From positions 1 through 22,032 of the IMG/VR virus record IMGVR_UViG_3300049719_000025: a DNA stretch of 22,032 nucleotides, one strand, 5' to 3'. This document shows positions 19,678 through 22,032 of the stretch, piece by piece. Position 1 is the stretch's first letter; each line of letters begins with the position of its first letter. Both the position numbers and the translations under genes were made by a program. Source of the stretch: a virus. The notes under the pieces are model-generated. The model searched no databases. It was given only the letters and a program-made list of their open reading frames with translations, and had not been told where the DNA came from.

Positions 19678-20040
19678 ATGAACGAAGTTAAATTCTCAGC
19701 TAAAGCATTAATGTTATGCCCGATATGTAAGAATAGTTATTATTCCGAATTAGAAGTAACTGTGCCTGATAATTTTAGAGACATGAAACAAATTAATACT
19801 GCTAGAGATAACAACGGAGACATTGTTCATTTGGACATATGTTCATCAGCTGCCCCTATTAAAAAAGAACCTTGCCATATATGTGGAGTGAATGATGAAA
19901 TTAATGCTCTTGCAAGGGTTTTGTGGAAATTAGAAATAATAGGACACATTGAGTATTGTGCTGATTACTGGGTTCCATTAGCTAAGAAGATTTATGACAT
20001 TGGATATAGATTGTCCAATGCCAATCAACAGTTTACTTAA
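19678..20040 (+). CDS. Zinc-binding hypothetical protein (120 aa)
   Basis: A 120-aa protein with CPIC (14-17) and CHIC (66-69), a likely pair of zinc-binding turns about 50 residues apart. It starts MNEVKFSAKALMLCPICKNS and ends in a helical segment (LWKLEIIGHIEYC). Leader type A, ATG exactly 20 bases from GGCATTG. No family recognised. Confidence 0.6.
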   Translation: MNEVKFSAKALMLCPICKNSYYSELEVTVPDNFRDMKQINTARDNNGDIVHLDICSSAAPIKKEPCHICGVNDEINALARVLWKLEIIGHIEYCADYWVPLAKKIYDIGYRLSNANQQFT

Positions 20041-20062
20041 CCGGCATTGTTAAAGGAGGGAT

Positions 20063-20188
20063 ATGAGAACTACAGATTTAGTAATAGAGATTTTAATTAA
20101 TATCGTTTGCGTGTGCATTGTTATAGATGCCATTTTTAACATAATCTTTTTTATAAATTATACAGTAAAACACATAAGATTAATTTAA
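20063..20188 (+). CDS. 41-aa membrane peptide, copy 1
   Basis: A 41-aa peptide starting MRTTDLVIEILINIVCVCIV, with one membrane segment of about 25 residues (to FNIIFFI) and a basic end (VKHIRLI). Leader type A; it is 37 of 41 residues identical to the peptide at 21130. The pair shows 11 base differences, 7 silent. The gene fills a 169-base gap between longer genes. The charged end after a membrane segment is typical of small inner-membrane regulators or toxins. Confidence 0.65.
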   Translation: MRTTDLVIEILINIVCVCIVIDAIFNIIFFINYTVKHIRLI

Positions 20189-20209
20189 CGGCATTGTTAA
20201 AGGAGGGAT

Positions 20210-20473
20210 ATGAAACACAATATAAAAATAGAACAACATTATTTAATCCACATTGTCGAAGGTATAAAGACATTTGAAGTTCGCAAGAATGATAGAGATT
20301 ATCAAGTGGGCGACACCATTTATTTTATGCCTATTGAAAGTAAAGGTGGCTATGACGCTTACAAGTCAGGATATTCAACGCATTTTAAAATTACTTATGT
20401 TCACCATTGTTTCGGTATGCAAGAAGGATACGTTGTGTTAGGCATTATGCCATCTGAATCATTTAAAGATTAA
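20210..20473 (+). CDS. DUF3850/ASCH-like protein (87 aa)
   Basis: An 87-aa protein with the DUF3850 layout: MKHNIKIEQHYLIHIVEGIK, then TFEVRKNDRDYQVGDTIYFM and a closing YVVLGIM. This is a small PUA-like ASCH fold, related to RNA-binding domains. The K-x-F-E-V/I-R-K-N-D-R motif is intact. It may bind RNA or a modified nucleotide; the phage target is unknown. Leader type A. Confidence 0.85.
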   Translation: MKHNIKIEQHYLIHIVEGIKTFEVRKNDRDYQVGDTIYFMPIESKGGYDAYKSGYSTHFKITYVHHCFGMQEGYVVLGIMPSESFKD

Positions 20474-20495
20474 CCGGCATTGTTAAAGGAGGGAT

Positions 20496-21107
20496 ATGGA
20501 CATCCTTAAATTTTGTGGAGAATATGAAAAATTAAACTTACCTTTTACAGTAGGCCAAGATGTCTATGTATCTGATGGTCGAATGGCTATCAAACTTCAA
20601 AGCGTAGATTTGTCCTTAAAATACAGGGACAATAAATATCCCGAAGCCACCCAAAAGATTGATGAATTTTTTACTAAAGCCGTTAAAGATACTCCCGTTG
20701 ATTTTAGATTTGAAAATTATCGGGATGAGTATATAGAGTGTTCAATTTGTCATGGATTGGGTAAGCTCACAAAGTGCGGTGAATGTAATGGGAAAGGCAT
20801 CGTTGAATGTTGCGAATGTGGTCAAGACAGGGATTGTCCTGATTGTGATGGTACGGGGAATAGAAGCAAAATTGACGCTGATAATTTTCAATGCGGAGAA
20901 TGTGCTGGCGTGGGAAAGGTTTTAAAACAACAAGAAACAATTTTAACTGATAAGTTAAAAGTTCAATCAAAATATTTATGCAGGATATTCTCAGAATTAA
21001 AGAACGTTAGATTGTACGCCGAGCATGACACGTCATTTAGTAAATTCGGATTTATATATTTTACTTTTGAAAACGGTCAAGGGATATTATTACCATTAAG
21101 TCATTAA
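20496..21107 (+). CDS. DnaJ-type zinc-finger protein with flanking domains (203 aa)
   Basis: A 203-aa protein. The N-terminal 75 residues contain FTVGQDVYVSDGRMAIKLQS, then a Cys-rich centre (about 76-150): CSICHGLG, CGECNGKG, a CCECGQDRDCPDCDGTG block and CGECAGVG, i.e. four CXXCXGXG-like motifs as in the DnaJ zinc domain, and a C-terminal domain (LCRIFSELKNVRL ... FIYFTFENGQGILLPL). The flanking parts look like one domain split by the zinc insert; the DGRM and GILLP phrases recall common phage proteins of unknown function. There is no J domain. Leader type A. Confidence 0.7.
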   Translation: MDILKFCGEYEKLNLPFTVGQDVYVSDGRMAIKLQSVDLSLKYRDNKYPEATQKIDEFFTKAVKDTPVDFRFENYRDEYIECSICHGLGKLTKCGECNGKGIVECCECGQDRDCPDCDGTGNRSKIDADNFQCGECAGVGKVLKQQETILTDKLKVQSKYLCRIFSELKNVRLYAEHDTSFSKFGFIYFTFENGQGILLPLSH

Positions 21108-21129
21108 ACGGCATTGTTAAAGGAGGGAT

Positions 21130-21255
21130 ATGAAAACCAAAGATTTAGTAATAGAAATTTTAATTAATATCATTTGCGTCTGTATTGTTATAGACGCACT
21201 TTTTAACATAATCTTTTTTATAAATTATACAGTAAAACACATAAGACTAATTTAA
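21130..21255 (+). CDS. 41-aa membrane peptide, copy 2
   Basis: A 41-aa peptide starting MKTKDLVIEILINIICVCIV with one membrane segment and the same basic end as copy 1 at 20063. Only residues 2, 4, 15 and 24 differ. Most base differences are silent, so the protein has been kept after duplication. The duplication unit may include the leader, and the two copies are separated by the DUF3850 and zinc genes. Leader type A. Confidence 0.65.
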   Translation: MKTKDLVIEILINIICVCIVIDALFNIIFFINYTVKHIRLI

Positions 21256-21276
21256 CGGCATTGTTAAAGGAGGGAT

Positions 21277-21351
21277 ATGAAATATTCAGACATTAAGGTT
21301 GATGAATGGTTTAAGAGATGGTCGGATGGTTGGCATTGGTGGTGGGAATAA
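21277..21351 (+). CDS. Trp-rich 24-aa peptide
   Basis: A 24-aa peptide, MKYSDIKVDEWFKRWSDGWH then WWWE. Six of 24 residues are Trp, four of the last six. It has the full type A leader and a TAA directly before the next leader, so it sits in the array like the longer genes. It could be a real microprotein or a translated leader peptide that reports tryptophan supply. Confidence 0.6.
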   Translation: MKYSDIKVDEWFKRWSDGWHWWWE

Positions 21352-21379
21352 CCGGCATTGTTAAAGGAATGGAGAGAGA

Positions 21380-21925
21380 ATGAAGAAGTATAAGATTATC
21401 TATGCTGACCCACCTTGGCCGATAAAGATTATATCAAGACGAGTTCGCCCCAAACAACTTGATATGCCATATAAAATTATGAGCCTTGATGATATTTGTA
21501 AACTGCCAGTAAGAAGTATTGCTGATGATAATGAGTGTTCTTTGTTCTTGTGGACTACACATAAGTATTTACCAAAGGCATTTAAGGTAATGGAAGCATG
21601 GGGATTTTCTTATAACTGCACCTTGACTTGGAATAAGACTTATGGATTTACGCCCTTTAGTTTTATGTGGTCAACAGAGTTTATTCTTTATGGACAGCTA
21701 AAAGATAAATGGGTAAGACAGCCAGGGATTGGAAAATATAAGACTTGTTTTGAACATAAGCCAATAGGTCATAGTGTAAAACCGCAATTATTTAGGGATG
21801 TAGTTAAAGGGTTCTGCGGAGATAAACCAGCTATTGAATTATTCGCCCGTCAAAAGACAGAAGGTTGGGATGTTTGGGGAAACGAAGTTGAGAGTGATAT
21901 TGATTTACTTAAACGGCATTGTTAA
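21380..21925 (+). CDS. MT-A70 family adenine-N6 methyltransferase
   Basis: A 181-aa protein with the MT-A70 motifs: YADPPW (catalytic DPPW, 10-13), LFLWTTHKYLPKAFKVMEAW (SAM-related strand and helix), HSVKPQLFRDVV near residue 133 and AIELFARQKTEGWDVWGNEV near the end. It transfers methyl from SAM to adenine N6, in DNA most likely, which can protect phage DNA from restriction. Its last four residues (KRHC) and stop codon are read from the next leader, suggesting a cassette junction. Leader type B, with GGAGAG before the ATG. Confidence 0.9.
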   Translation: MKKYKIIYADPPWPIKIISRRVRPKQLDMPYKIMSLDDICKLPVRSIADDNECSLFLWTTHKYLPKAFKVMEAWGFSYNCTLTWNKTYGFTPFSFMWSTEFILYGQLKDKWVRQPGIGKYKTCFEHKPIGHSVKPQLFRDVVKGFCGDKPAIELFARQKTEGWDVWGNEVESDIDLLKRHC

Positions 21926-21934
21926 AGGAGGGAT

Positions 21935-22032
21935 ATGAAAAGTTATAGAAATAAATGGATGGAATTTTGCCCTAAGTTTGGCTTAAGAATTGAATATGAT
22001 GTTGCAGGATATTTTGACAGTCGCCCCATGAT
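21935..22032 (+). CDS. Hypothetical protein, N-terminal part (runs off right edge)
   Basis: Open frame from the ATG at 21935 to the window end, 32 codons: MKSYRNKWMEFCPKFGLRIE, then YDVAGYFDSRPM. Leader type A, ATG 20 bases from GGCATTG. Too short to identify; it shows that the leader array continues beyond the window. Confidence 0.6.
   Translation, partial: MKSYRNKWMEFCPKFGLRIEYDVAGYFDSRPM

Larger units (their letters stand above)
18787..21934 (+). repeat. Array of repeated gene leaders (GGCATTG plus TTAAAGGAGGGAT)
   Basis: The same short leader precedes consecutive start codons. Type A, GGCATTG then TTAAAGGAGGGAT (one copy GGGGT), is exactly 20 bases before the ATG: copies start at 19658, 20043, 20190, 20476, 21110, 21257 and 21915. 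Type B has TTAAAGGA followed by A(C/T)GGAGAG and a longer spacer: 18787 and 21354, with a decayed copy at 19292. Most genes end in TAA directly before the leader (TAA, C or AC, CGGCATTG). The SD core is AAAGGAGGGAT; the GGCATTG half has no obvious translation role. This is a strong translation-start cassette repeated through the accessory region. Confidence 0.9.

Noticed and set aside
18787-21937. CRISPR array
   Set aside because: The repeats are regular but are separated by genes of 75 to 600 bases, not by short spacers, and each ends at a start codon.
1-22032. Insertion sequence, integrase, toxin-antitoxin or retron in the window
   Set aside because: No transposase, recombinase or reverse-transcriptase motifs and no terminal inverted repeats were recognised; the two HNH genes are the only mobile elements visible.

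Overview
This window is part of the genome of a tailed double-stranded DNA phage, most likely a short-tailed (podovirus-type) phage or a prophage of that kind. The evidence is a large terminase, a T7/Bordetella BPP-1-type head-to-tail connector (portal), a scaffold-like protein and the start of a major capsid protein, all on one strand, opposite a leftover set of replication, recombination and small accessory genes. Genes are tightly packed, with ATGA overlaps and strong AGGAGG-type ribosome binding sites. The host cannot be named from sequence; a lipobox-like signal on one gene is compatible with many bacteria. No integrase, tRNA, CRISPR array or insertion sequence was seen.

Left half (1-9421, minus strand), in order of transcription: candidate small terminase, HNH endonuclease, large terminase, two small unknowns, a GNAT-like protein, an Ala/Gly-rich hydrophobic protein, a 60-aa protein, portal, several small virion-associated unknowns including a Bbp19-like protein, scaffold, a second HNH endonuclease, a 63-aa protein and the capsid gene, which runs off the left edge. 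This is the packaging and head module.

Centre (9422-10384): a roughly 960-base AT-rich gene-free region. It carries many copies of GGGTGTTAT in both orientations and two outward-facing promoter candidates that share the motif TTGACAAAG(G)ATTGTTT. It looks like the divergent control region and possibly the replication origin.

Right part (10385-17778, plus strand): small early genes (one apparently frameshifted), a membrane/Cys-rich protein, a strong promoter followed by two intrinsic-terminator-like hairpins, then a VirE-family helicase/initiator. After several tiny genes comes a recombination module: RecT-like annealing protein candidate, PD-(D/E)XK exonuclease, coiled-coil DUF1351-like protein, DUF669-like candidate single-strand binding protein and an ERCC4-type nuclease.

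Far right (17850-22032, plus strand): a series of small accessory genes. From 18787 onward nearly every gene is preceded by the same leader: GGCATTG, then TTAAAGGAGGGAT, then ATG, with 20 bases from the first G to the start codon. Upstream lies a 65-nt element predicted to fold as a three-way junction whose closing stem contains GGCATTG paired to CAATGCC. Genes in the array include an MT-A70 adenine methyltransferase, a DUF3850/ASCH-like protein, CXXCXGXG zinc proteins, two near-identical 41-aa membrane peptides and a 24-aa peptide with six tryptophans. This repeated-leader gene-cassette array is the most unusual thing in the window.
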